Below, one piece after another: positions 1-10,207 of a stretch of DNA of 64,000 bases. The first letter of the stretch is position 1. Every line of letters starts with the position of its first letter. A model generated the notes under the pieces. That model searched no databases and was not told the origin of the DNA. It worked only from the letters and a program-made list of their open reading frames with translations. Origin of the DNA: Protonemura montana (taxonomy: Eukaryota > Arthropoda > Insecta > Plecoptera > Nemouridae); the NCBI GenBank assembly GCA_947568835.1, contig OX387605.1:11908418-11972417 (forward strand), written 5' to 3'. A program made the position numbers and the translations under genes.

Positions 1-1473
1 GACTGTTTGCCGAACTAAAACTTATCGTCGCTTCGAACTTTGACAAGATAAACAACAAGTGTCGTCCTTCTCTCGTCTGGTGTATCGCAATCAGTCGAAG
101 ACTGGGACGCTGACAGGAAGCGGTGCCCGGAGGCTTGGAAACTACTCGAGATGGAAACGATGCGTCCAAGAGAGGCGTTGTGGATCTTCGGGCGCTTGTT
201 TCGTCGCGAACAATGCGTGGATCCAATGACTTAAAGCGACACGAAGAATTGATTTATTGCGTATGTATACGAATTGAACTTATGGCGGACACATTATAAT
301 AGCACCGAGTTTGGTTTTAATTGGAATGCAGATTTTTAGGATAGAGGTTCCGTCCATATTCCCCACTTCAAACACTTGCAAGAAATAGCACCTGAAACAC
401 AGTGGTTAGTCAGCTGTCACAACTGAAGAAAGGTTTGGTCGGATAGTCCTTAACAGGCAGGCTTACGTTGAAAATAGACACGAGAAAACCTAGAAGTGAA
501 CCAGCTTAAAAAATTTCTTTCAGACTTTATCGTTACGGTATTGTGATATTCTTCTATATTTGATTAATTAAACAGTACACAAAACAGTGACTCTGACACC
601 GTACCTGCTAAGCGTTTTTCTTGCACACTCTTATCTACCAGGGGACTTACTAGAGAGCAGCACACGTCCCTTTGTGTGTTAATGAGCCGTATGAGTGACA
701 ATCTTGCAGGCACCCAAAAGGGTACCAAGGCTTATCTCTCTCGATTGCCACAAAGTTCGACGGAGCTATGGTTCTTTGCAGACTCAACTAAAAGTGAAGA
801 CTTCGAGTGGCAACCTCTATCCGCAGAAGATCGGATTGATGTTTTGTTCGGCGTTATCAGAGGATCAGCTCATCGCCATTGTTTGCATTTTCTCGTCGCG
901 TTTCAAGAGCGTTGGCGTCATTGACGACGTCCCACGCCCGACGGCGACGGCGGCGTCGCGATGCTGAGCCGGCTTAGAACAACAGCTGGCGTCTTGTCGC
1001 CGTGTTTCGTGGTAGAAGTCCGTTAACCGGTTGCATCCTAGAGGGCTGTTTGTAGAGGATTTGTTGCGATCATTGATTTGTGGTGATAAGAGTAAAAAAT
1101 ATGTTTGCGCATAGCGATATTTTTAGAAGTTTAGTTATTGTGGTATTGCGTTCATCCGCTGGCTTAAATTTCGCTGATCAAAGGCAGCAAATTCAGAGCA
1201 GAATACCGTACAGAATGTATGATTATCCAATAGAATTTTCACAATTTGCATTTTATAAGCTCAGTCTATATTATAAATAGGTCAGAACAAGGTAAATATT
1301 TCCCCCCCGGGAAAAACTGGATTATGTAGAGGGACGCATTTTTCAATGAGAATTTTCCGAAACATACAAAAAAACAGAATGGCTATTGTATACATTCATT
1401 AAAATCAATTATAACCGTGAATGTTATATGATGGTTTTAGACTCATGTCTACTTGATTTATCCTAAGCACAAG
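1..1473. other. Non-coding, no recognised gene
   Basis: ORFs at 676-967 overlap one another in two frames and match nothing I recognise. TATAAATAG at 1273 is TATA-like, without support. Confidence 0.6.
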
Positions 1474-1592
1474 TTTTTAGAAAAACTATTTGAACTGGGT
1501 TTTGAATGCTAAGTAAAGGGCTACTTAATTTACTAAATTTATTAGCCCTTTACTTAGCATTTAAAACCCAGTTCAAATAGTTTTTCTAAAAA
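1474..1592. repeat. Long near-perfect inverted repeat (hairpin or MITE-like element)
   Basis: A 50-bp left arm (1474-1523) and a 50-bp right arm (1543-1592) are reverse complements with a single mismatch, separated by a 19-bp AT-rich loop. The sequence AAG lies directly outside both arms and could be a 3-bp target duplication. No ORF is involved. The structure is compatible with a miniature inverted-repeat transposable element, or, if transcribed, a long-stem precursor RNA. The stem is longer and more perfect than usual animal microRNA precursors, so a young mobile element or an endogenous siRNA hairpin is more likely. Confidence 0.85.
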
Positions 1593-4500
1593 AAGGGAAT
1601 GTTATAGTTCAATTCGACAGATCATTGGTTTTCCTACTGAACGAATAATCAAAAAGGCATTTGAAGGAATGAAAATTGACATATGCGAGAAATTTATGTT
1701 AACAGGCAGAGAAAGTCCGTCAGAAAAGTAAAATACTGTAGGTAAAAGTTTGTTCAAATAGTTAAAATATCCGTAAAATATCGTAAAATATCTGATGTAG
1801 ATGGCAGAAACCATTTATATTTTACACATTTAAAATATTGCCCCCCTACAACGGTGAATCTACTGCACTGCTCTGCTAATTGTGTAATTCTGGTTGCATT
1901 TTGGCAGATTAGTGGTATCTGGTTGCTAAATATTTACATCCATATGACTCGTATAGGAGCCAGATTCAATTTTGAACCCTGCGACTGTTATCAAGACTGA
2001 ATAAATCATAAAATAACTTTACTGTACACAAAGAAATCACCCAATCTAACCACCATAAAAAATACTGCAGTATGTAAATTTAGCTCTACCGTAAATAAAT
2101 CAGCCTCGGTTTCATTCGATTACCCTATAGTCATAGGTAGTATGTGACGCATCGCTTACACTCCATCCATATCATCCATAAATTAGTTTTCGGCCAGTCG
2201 ATGAGTTATTGGCCGTAACTCCAACAGCCTATTCCACTCGGTCAAGCCTAGTGCACGACGACAGCGCTAGCTGTGGCCTGGTATCGCAAGCTCGGGCGCT
2301 CCTGGCGTACGGAATTAGAAGCGAGCGCCTAGACGAGGTCGTGGCCGGAAAGGCAAACAAAGCAAGTTATAGGAAATGGCCAGCCAGACTGTTTACGTTG
2401 GAACAGAGGCGATCATAACACACATAGTATACTGTCCACTTCACGGATCGCACATGTGTGCCAGACGAGAGTTTTGATCTTATTTTACGTATAGACTTTA
2501 GATTATTTTAGTGTACATATTATGCACCATGAGAGCTATGCGTGGAGTTCTGTCACCTGGACTAACTCATGCGAAATGCGTCAATATAACCCGACAGTTT
2601 GCTCAGGGGGAATTGCTTCGTGCATCCCAGTTGGCTGAGCGACTAAATTTGTACTAGCGCGACATGTTTTATTGCACCTGCTAAGTAAGCAAGTTAAGTG
2701 TTTTATATCCTGTTGATGAGTGTCAAAATAATCGCATTATAACACCGGGCATATGAACGCAAATGGCTACTCTTAAAAAGGACCTCAAAAGCCGCAAATA
2801 GAGTGTTTATGAAGGGCCAAACAAAGCATAAAATATTTTATGCCTGGCAACGGTGGATTGCTGCGTCGACAAGTCGTGAGTTTTGAGGCTTTCGGGGGCT
2901 AAATGGAAACATTCCGACTAACGAACATTTTCTCTCAATTAAATATTTAGAACCAGAGACGAATAACTTTGGGAACGATGTAGTCCTGAATTAGGCAAGC
3001 GGGCGCGAACACGTGATCTACTTCAAGACGTCTTGCATTCAGCGAACATTCTGAGATGTGTGTAATAGAGGTTAGAATATTTATTGAGATCAGAGAAGTG
3101 AGAGTGTCCAGGAGAGGCAGGTTGCTACGTCCATTCGAGTATTATTTTGTATTATTATTCTTGCACTTAGCAAAATGGCTAGGAAGTTCATTTCCCTTAT
3201 TGTTATGACCCCTTTGTGAAATGTAATAAGCATAACCCTTACGCTTTGAACTTCCATAACTATAAAGCGTCATGACGGCTTAGGGTAAAATGCAGGCATG
3301 GCTAATGCACCTTGCAGTGTTTTCTATTTATTGTTTCACGTCTCGATGACATGCAATCACAGCGTAGTTAACGTTAAGTCACATACGTACGATGCATCGT
3401 TAAACTAAATCGTGACACAGTTGAGGTTTACGACTAAACTAAAAACTACTCGCTATTTTCTAGCCTCGAGCGCCATTTTTTCCCCAATTAATTTCCACGT
3501 GTCACGCGTATTGCCAAAAACTGCCGTATTAACTTGAACCACTCGGGTGCTTAACATTTCCTAGCAAGCGCGTGCCACTAAACGACGCTATTGGTCCACA
3601 GCGATGGCTCGGTAATTATACGGTTACTAATTACCTAGCCGCTAATGAGCCCACCGGCAGAGTCGTGAACTCGCGACCCCGCGACGTGCGCTTTTGCTGG
3701 TGTCTGTACAGCCGCTTAAAACGCTCATTGAAGGATAACGTTGTAATTAAAACCCGCGACTAGGGGCTGCTAGAAAGTTCCCTCTTTTATATTCATTTCA
3801 AATTCTAATTTCTCGCAAAAGAAAACGGGAGAGTCTAGGAGAGGACGCGAAACACTTGTCATGGAGTTGAATCTTTTCACGAACCCGTATGGAAGTTGGA
3901 GTCGAATGAATATTAATCGACAAAAGCATTTGAACAAATGAGTTCGGTATCTCAGTCAAGTGGTATTTTGTGCGTCTCAAACTGTGTATCCAGGATCTTA
4001 CCGGACCCGATCATTTTTATAGACACCGGATGTTTGCTTCAAGATCCACTGACGTGTGGACCAGCAAGGACAAATGAACGTAGCTGTCGGTAATTAGAAG
4101 AAATTACGCGTCGGCGACGCGAGCACAAAGAAACAAGTCAACAACGGATATAACCACAGTTGACCCGACGCATCAGCGGTAGCCGTGCGCCTGGCGACAG
4201 GGTGTCTAAACTGCGCAGCGTGCAGACGTAATTAATCGCTGCCGCGCGCGGCGCCGGAAACAATGGAGGAAACTTCACGGCCACCCAAAGTGACAACCAA
4301 GTTTCGGGCCAGCGCCCCATAAATCGTTGTCATCCTTTCACGTGGCAGTGGGTGGCGGCATGGGTGGCAGTGGGGATCTTAGGTAGGAGATGAATGTCTT
4401 CAATCAAACGAGACGAAGCATCGAAATGAGAGTCGGCCTGCAACGCTAGATCGCGCTGGCTTCGGGACGTGACGTTGCCAGCGCTGGAGGGCGGGGCCGT

Positions 4501-7450
4501 CTTCGTAAGGCGATTATCAGACGGTGCTCGATGAGCTCCATCGTCGTGCGTGGAAAACATGTTTTGTCTGTCATGTGCCTGTCGCTTGCTCGACGACGCG
4601 GCGTTTGGGGTACCAATTATAGGTAAGATTAAGTTGTTATTGAATTCTCTAGAAATTACATTCTGGTTGCTTGAGTTTTAGATGGCTTTCCTTTAACTTG
4701 TTATCGCTAGTGATTTTAAGTTCTCTTATGTAGCTAAAGATCACTTGTAAACTTTCATAGCAAAACCTCCTGAACGCAGCCCGCAGAGCAAACATGGCAC
4801 CTCCACCACGCTTAGGATTAAGCGGTGGGCCGAGTAACCACTAACTTCAATTTCATTAAATATAATTGAGTGCAACATATGCTCTTCATGAGCCCCGGAA
4901 TAATCCGTAGCAGCATGTAAATGAGCTGTTCCTCGTAAAAATAGACTCAAAAAAGATCAACGGACAGTAATAGCCTAAACACAAGCATACATTGCAACTG
5001 CATGTGATAATATTTATTTTTCAAAGGTGTAATGGTGCTAGTTTGATTTATCAGGTACCACAAGAAAGAGCGCCCGAAGTCGTTGCTGTCATGTCGTGAT
5101 CCATAACAAAACTGATCTATTCCCAAACCAGTCTGACCGCGTCATAAGCATATAGCCTTCATTTATAGGAAACGTGGTTAACTTACTAACACTCTAGGTG
5201 CAAACAAGATCAAATGTTTATCATCTTCATAATAATAAGCGAGTTCTAGCAAAATTAGTCTCGTAGTCGACGTCCAATTTAGCAAATGAGTTTCACGGCG
5301 GCAAAGGCTCTTTTCCAGCAGCAAGTTTTTGGTTGGAAACCTTTGGCCTAGCGGTCCACGGTTAAAAAAACAAACACGGACGTCGACACAACGCATCGGG
5401 TTCCTTTGTGCCCATCGTTCAACGGTAAATAAGATAGAGAGGAAAGAAGGGGGGATTTTCGGCGCTTGGCGAGAGTATAGGCCGGGGCTTTTTAATTAAA
5501 CGAGCAGGATCGCACGATGAAGTCGATGCAGATAGCGATTAAGAAAGCGATGCGAAAGTGACCTGAGACTCCTTGCCAGGAGATCTGCAAGTCTCCACGG
5601 GAGGCAGGTTCATTTCAAAGTACGTGCACCCTAGGGGTCAAGAAATCGCGTCTTCGCTGTATTTACGGTTCTAGAATAGAGAGGTCAATGGGCACATCGC
5701 TGAGACCGCTCGGAGCTAGGTTGCAAAATAGGTAGCACGATCCTTCCCAAGGAAAACTTGCTGAACCTAATATCCCAACATAGTCAGTCATCAACACTCA
5801 CACTTTTGTAAATTCTATATTTTACCCAACTTTTCGGAAAATATTACCTTTGAAACTAAACGCATACAACGTAAAATGATTGATAACTTTTATTTTCCTG
5901 TTTATGGCAAGTTGCAGGGGCAAGGGCCACTGCAACTTGTTCTTCTCCACTCTGCGTCGCTCAAATAATTTGCCGCTCGCCCCACTATCCCTTGCCGGTC
6001 CCGCGCGAAATGCGTTGTGTTTCCAGTTGTCGATTCGTTTCCCTACCTCCTCCCACCACCGCCTCCACGCTGATTGACACGTTCACTCGCGCCTGTCTTC
6101 TATTTTTACCCGAAGGAGAAAAAAACTCACACGAGTTTCTTCCAGCCCAGTTGGCCCATTGAGCGATCCGTCTCTCAATTCTTCTTTGCCGTTTTCCAGC
6201 AATCTCACTGCATCTCTTTCCCCCTCCTTCATCCGCGCGCAATTCCATTTCTCTCGTGAGAAAAACTCGTGTATAGAGTGCTACACCAAAGATCCACTGT
6301 TTTTAGCCACTTGAGTTCCACTCAAGTCTGATCCAGCCAGCCAGTTTGCACTCGCAGACACGGGCAGACAGGGAAAGGCATCAACCCCGTCGATCCAGGG
6401 TTAACGGGCGACGGTCTCCCGTGGGATTTGCGGTCAAAGAACAAGCAATCGAGTTCTAGGGAACCGCGCGATGACGGCGCTTCCGTGCGATCCCCTTTGA
6501 CGTCGACCTGCAAGCGGTTGCAGGTGTGCGGGGAGCTTTGACCGGGGTTGGCGGGACTGATTGATTCAGTGGTCGTCAGGTTGAAAAAATATTCCAGTCA
6601 ATATTTGCGGCACTTAAAATGGGAAATGAAAATGTATTTTTGTTCAACAGATCAGTTAGTACCCAAATACTTTTCAGTGTATTATCGAAGTATAATGGAG
6701 AATCGATAGATATCACACAAGAGATTAACTGCTTTTTGGCAGTTTGGGGCTTGGGGGGGGGGGGGAAGGGCAAGTAAAGTTACCTTGAAAAGAGATCCAA
6801 TGATACAATTGATCCTTGCGGTTGTTGTATGGTCCACATATGGACTAACCCACAATAAAATCTCTTGGGCTTGCCTTCCAACAGTTGCTTTTTGGCAGTT
6901 CCTGCTGACTTTTACCACTCCACTCGATCTCGAGGACATAACTGATGACTCATGGTGTCAGCAAGTGGTAGCTCGTACTCAGGTCTACGCACTCACCACA
7001 CTCCAGCTGACGCCGTCCAGGTGAACGGCCGAAGCCAACGATAACGCCAAAGTCGCGGCAAATGCTGTCCAAGTGAAACATCATGCTACCCCTCTCCCAA
7101 TTTGGATTTTTTCGACAAAAGATATTTTTTACCCAGCCTAATTTCAATTTTGATAAGGATATTTTGCAACAAAGATTTCCGTTTGGTCCGTCCTGCACAT
7201 GTCGCCAATCTAGGTACTTTGCTATAGATGAAGATCTGTCACTTGGTAAGCAAATAAATTTGATCGTGATTATTCGACAACAGGCATTTTACTCAACAAT
7301 TGCAAAAACAATTGCAAAAACCTTGGCCTTGGTCTTGCGTTAAAAAAAAAAAAAACAGAAGCTAATCTTCCTTGATTGCTTTTGGGAAACCTGGCTACAC
7401 CACAGACCTGCAGAGGGTTAATTGTAAAAGTAGCATTGTCTACCATTTAC
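1593..7450. other. Non-coding, no recognised gene
   Basis: AT-rich with short GC-richer patches at 2210-2420, 4150-4560 and 6320-6540. The minus-strand ORF 4330-4560 and the plus-strand ORF 2209-2418 have protein-like composition but lack both splice context and recognisable motifs. Confidence 0.6.
6753..6765. repeat. 13-base poly(G) tract
   Basis: Uninterrupted G13, preceded by GGGG and followed by AAGGG, so quadruplex formation is possible. A nearby phrase, GCTTTTTGGCAGTT, occurs at 6731 and again at 6888, a short direct duplication. Confidence 0.95.
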
Positions 7451-7683
7451 CTTCGCCCCGCCAGAGAGCACGACGTGGCCGAGGTCATTCTGAACGCCGA
7501 ACGGATAGCGCACCTCTCCGCCTGCCGGCGTGCCCGGCGCCGAACCGTCATCGCCAGCGTTGGTGGCGTTGGCGGTGGCGTTGGCGGTGGCGTTGGCGGT
7601 GGCGCTGCCGGGCGCTGCATGCACTAGCTGCGGGCCCAGCGGCGTGTGTCTCATATCGGCAGCATCGCCGACCTCGCGCCAAC
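7451..7683 (-). CDS. Internal exon of an unrecognised protein with NAT repeats
   Basis: On the minus strand an excellent acceptor (TTCGTGTCTTGTGCTTGTAG|GT) is followed by 233 open bases and an excellent donor (GCGAAG|GTAAAT). The exon enters in phase 1, leaves in phase 0, and encodes 77 full codons with strongly G/C-rich third positions. The peptide begins WREVGDAADMRHTPLGPQLV, continues through a repeat of ATAN that creates four consecutive Asn-Ala-Thr sequons, then an acidic Gly/Pro-rich linker, and ends RYPFGVQNDLGHVVLSGGAK. Stacked N-glycosylation sequons suggest, but do not prove, a secreted or extracellular segment. I do not recognise the family. The plus strand also stays open here but reads as low-complexity Gly/Val/Ala, and it lacks matching splice sites. 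Upstream exons of this gene would lie at higher coordinates, past the PRL-like gene. Confidence 0.5.
7557..7604. repeat. 12-bp tandem repeat inside a putative exon
   Basis: The unit GGTGGCGTTGGC (plus strand) recurs about four times with little variation. Read on the minus strand it gives the repeated ATAN tetrapeptide of the exon at 7451-7683. The period is a multiple of three, so length changes would keep the frame. Confidence 0.9.
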
Positions 7684-8337
7684 CTACAAGCACAAGACAC
7701 GAAAAACGAGGGCGTTAGTTGGCCGGTTGGAAAATACTTTTAGCTTTGGTGTCAGTCGTAGCTTCAAGTCATTGTTATGCGCTTGGAAAAAAGTAATTTT
7801 TAAATTCGAAGTAGAGCGCCTCGGTCCATTCGTCATTTTTTTTTGTTTGAACTTATTTTATTTATTTGAATTTGAAAACATAAATACACACCATAGATTC
7901 GGCCCCCTTTATCGCTAACCAAAAGTGTAACCAGAAGGCGTAGATGAAAAAGTTCAAATATTGTTTTGTTTGAAATCTGTGCCTGTTTCTAGCACGAAAT
8001 TGTTGTTGTAAATCTAGTAGGTCATATATAGTTCGACAACAGCAAAACAAACAAAATAGAACTACATCGATTCGATCGTTCGCCTTGGTTATAAGTGACA
8101 AGATGCCGGAAACGCAAAATTCCGCGAAATCGCTTCCTGACAAACAGGACAGGGGACGGAACGATCTCGGCTGTCACAGGTTTCGCAACTATTTCTTTTC
8201 TGATTCCAACATTCGCTCACAGCGGGACAAATTGTTGTGGAAACTTTGCCATTGGTCAATACCTTTCACATAGTAAAGCGGATGATGAGAGAACATTCTT
8301 CTTTAACAATTTACAAGAGATTTTGAAAGATTTCGAC

Positions 8338-8343
<6 letters not shown>

Positions 8344-8395
<52 letters not shown>
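8344..8395. repeat. (AG)n microsatellite, 26 units
   Basis: An uninterrupted AG run ends about 90 bp before the first recognised PRL-like exon. In arthropods such tracts can bind GAGA-type factors; nothing here shows that it does. Confidence 0.97.
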
Positions 8396-8399
<4 letters not shown>

Positions 8400-8481
8400 C
8401 CATAATATCTTCCATACATGCTGCAAGAATCCCAAGTTCTACATACATTGTTGGCTCGGTCCTCTGCCACTAGAATCCCAG

Positions 8482-8660
8482 CGAGCATGTTCGAGCTGCG
8501 CGGAGTGCGTTTAATGATTACCGGCTGCCCCAACAACTACCTGATGCGTCGCTTCGTTGCAGACCTCACTGCGCTAAGAGTCACAGACTTAGTGCGCGTG
8601 TGCCAATCATCATACAGCACGGCCATCCTCAACAACGCAGATATCACCGTCAGCGAAATG
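8482..8660 (+). CDS. PRL/PTP4A-like protein tyrosine phosphatase, N-terminal coding exon
   Basis: This exon encodes the N-terminal half of a dual-specificity-type phosphatase of the PRL (PTP4A) family, small enzymes of the plasma membrane and endosomes that also bind CNNM magnesium transporters. From the ATG at 8487 the 58 residues align colinearly with PRL, for example GVRLMITGCPNN and VTDLVRVCQSSY. Numbered from this ATG, the Cys in LVRVC is residue 39 and matches PRL Cys49, the partner of the redox disulfide. Every landmark is offset by exactly 10 residues, so either the protein starts here or an upstream exon supplies about 10 more. The acceptor is probably CCCAG at 8481, with another at 8473. 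The frame is also open back to an ATG at 8418 in a poor context. The exon ends in ATG|GTAGGC, phase 0. Third codon positions are G/C-rich, unlike the flanks. Confidence 0.75.
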
Positions 8661-9199
8661 GTAGGCGGAAGTGCCAAGGAAGCGTACACGAGATAACCCT
8701 GTTAAACTGCAGCTTGTACGGAACCCCACCACTGATCCCAAATGAACAATCGGATGACACGCCTCAAAGCCCTATTATTAATTAATTTGGGTCACTAACG
8801 CTGCATTCGATCAGTTTCTATGTGACCGTCATTGCCATAATAATTTAATTACTGGATGATTTGGCCATAGCGTAGAAGCGTCACATCATGTTGATAATTT
8901 ACCTCTTTACTGCATATGTATAATGCATTTATGTATACGCAAAGTAATGGCATTGGAGACTTTGGAAATGTTTGTGGAATAACTGTCCTGGATCCTCTTT
9001 CCTCTCATTTCTTTTTAAATTAGTTTAGGTTCATTAACTGCCAATGATGCACCTATGTCATCACAGTCCTATGAATATATCGCCTAAACTGAAGCCAAAA
9101 ACAACCAACCAATCAATCATGCATCTGTCCAGCTAAACGGACAAGAAAGGGACGCTAGTCAACGAGTTCCCCATAGTGGCACAGAGCTCTTCCTGCCAG
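8661..9199 (+). other. Intron of the PRL-like gene
   Basis: This AT-rich intron lies between the two conserved phosphatase exons, with donor GTAGGC and acceptor CTTCCTGCCAG, in phase 0. A second possible acceptor, CACAG at 9184, would add five residues that interrupt the alignment with the family, so the boundary at 9199 is preferred. I see no other feature inside. Confidence 0.7.
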
Positions 9200-9447
9200 G
9201 TGTTTCCCGACGGCACATTCCCCCCGGAGACAGTCATCACCCGCTGGCTGGACTTAGTCCGCGATCGCAGTGCTGAAAGTCCCGGCTGTGGCATCGTCGT
9301 GCACTGTCAGTCGGGTCTCGGCCGCTCTGCTGCGCTCGCCGCCATCATGTTGCTCGAGCTGGGGCTAACCGTCGACGAGGCGGTGGACACGCTGCGCTCA
9401 AAGGTGCGCGGCGCGCTCAACGCTGCGCAGCTCACACAACTTGAAAG
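9200..9447 (+). CDS. PRL/PTP4A-like phosphatase, catalytic exon (WPD-like loop and HCX5R)
   Basis: This exon carries the active site. The acceptor is textbook (CTCTTCCTGCCAG|GTG) and joins in phase with the previous exon, giving VSEMVFPDGTFPPETVITRW, which matches the PRL WPFDDG loop region without a gap. The signature HCQSGLGRSA places the catalytic Cys at residue 94 and the Arg at 100; the general-acid Asp is residue 62. These are exactly PRL Cys104, Arg110 and Asp72 minus 10. VRGALNAAQL matches the family's RRGAFNSKQL block. Two features are unusual. The loop Trp is Met. The residue after the catalytic Arg is Ser, as in ordinary tyrosine phosphatases, where PRLs have Ala and are correspondingly sluggish. 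The exon ends GAAAG|GTACGG, phase 2. Without splicing, the frame would read on 23 more residues to a stop at 9517. Confidence 0.85.
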
Positions 9448-9960
9448 GTACGGCGTATGTTGGTGGCCGGTGCTTAGTAGTCTCAGGGGGTTGGCACCGA
9501 TTGGTTTTCTGATTTAATGGCCCAGTACGAAAGAATAGTCGCTTTTCTTCATAATAAACATAATTTTGATGATATTTTTGGGACTTTATGACCAGCACTG
9601 TTATAAAATAGAAGACACTTCTCTAAAATCTGTCTTGCACAGTTAATTAAGTCCAAACTGTTACAATGAACTACTTAGGTATAAGGATTAGGTGTATCCT
9701 AATCCATGTCTGGTGGTTAATCGTGTAAACTTTCTTATTTATGCTATTTCCTCATTATTTTGTTTGCAATGGAGAGATAGAAACGGGTCCCATATTAAAT
9801 GAAAGTTACCCTCCATATTCTATGTTAATTCTATGATACCAGCTCGTAGTGATTTGCAGTCTATGTTCAGGACTAGACAAACACCCTTGTATTCAAAGTT
9901 ACCTAACTATCGACAGCACGCTATAGTATGTCTCCAAGACTGTGATTATTTCTCGCATAG
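9448..9960 (+). other. Putative intron of the PRL-like gene
   Basis: Donor GTACGG and acceptor TTTCTCGCATAG flank AT-rich sequence with no coding features. The donor is well placed, directly before the residue where PRL tails diverge. The acceptor end depends on the less certain last exon. Confidence 0.4.
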
Positions 9961-10207
9961 ATACGCCCCGCGCAGTCGGCCCAGGATGCCGAGGAGTTGG
10001 TCTGTCTTTGGCAGCGCTCGCAAGGGTGCGCAGCCGAGTTCCGCGCAGTCTACGACCCTGGAACCGAGCCTGTACACAGACGCGCAGAAAGCGCAGGGCT
10101 CGGGGCAGTTGGTACCTGCGCCGAGCTTGATGTCTATGGGTCGCGGCAGATCGCGCTGGAAGGGGCTGCTATGTTGTGTAGATTTGAAGACCCCGATCGG
10201 ACAGTGA
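9961..10207 (+). CDS. Possible C-terminal exon of the PRL-like phosphatase
   Basis: A good acceptor (TTATTTCTCGCATAG|A) supplies the one base needed to complete the Arg codon split at the previous donor. Reading then continues with YAPRSRPRMPRS, a basic stretch where PRLs have their polybasic tail after LEKY. The frame stays open to a stop at 10205-10207, giving an 81-residue tail against the usual 20 or so. There is no terminal CAAX prenylation box. An internal GLLCCV followed by nine more residues recalls the CCVQ ending of PRLs but is not terminal. Composition is rich in Arg, Pro and Ser, as in out-of-frame translation, and another frame (9997-10218) looks at least as protein-like. The true last exon may therefore lie elsewhere, or the box may be lost or frameshifted. 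Confidence 0.35.

Noticed and set aside
6322..6507. Possible next exon of the minus-strand gene (acceptor at 6508, phase 0)
   Set aside because: The phase fits the donor at 7451, but the peptide is unremarkable, ends in a stop, and the acceptor tract is weak.
7372..7743. Plus-strand ORFs with Gly/Val or Trp/Arg repeats
   Set aside because: They are translations of the 12-bp repeat; splice sites and composition support the minus strand instead.
8095..8514. 139-aa ORF with an Arg-Glu repeat
   Set aside because: The repeat is a translation of the AG microsatellite; the frame conflicts with the conserved phosphatase frame.
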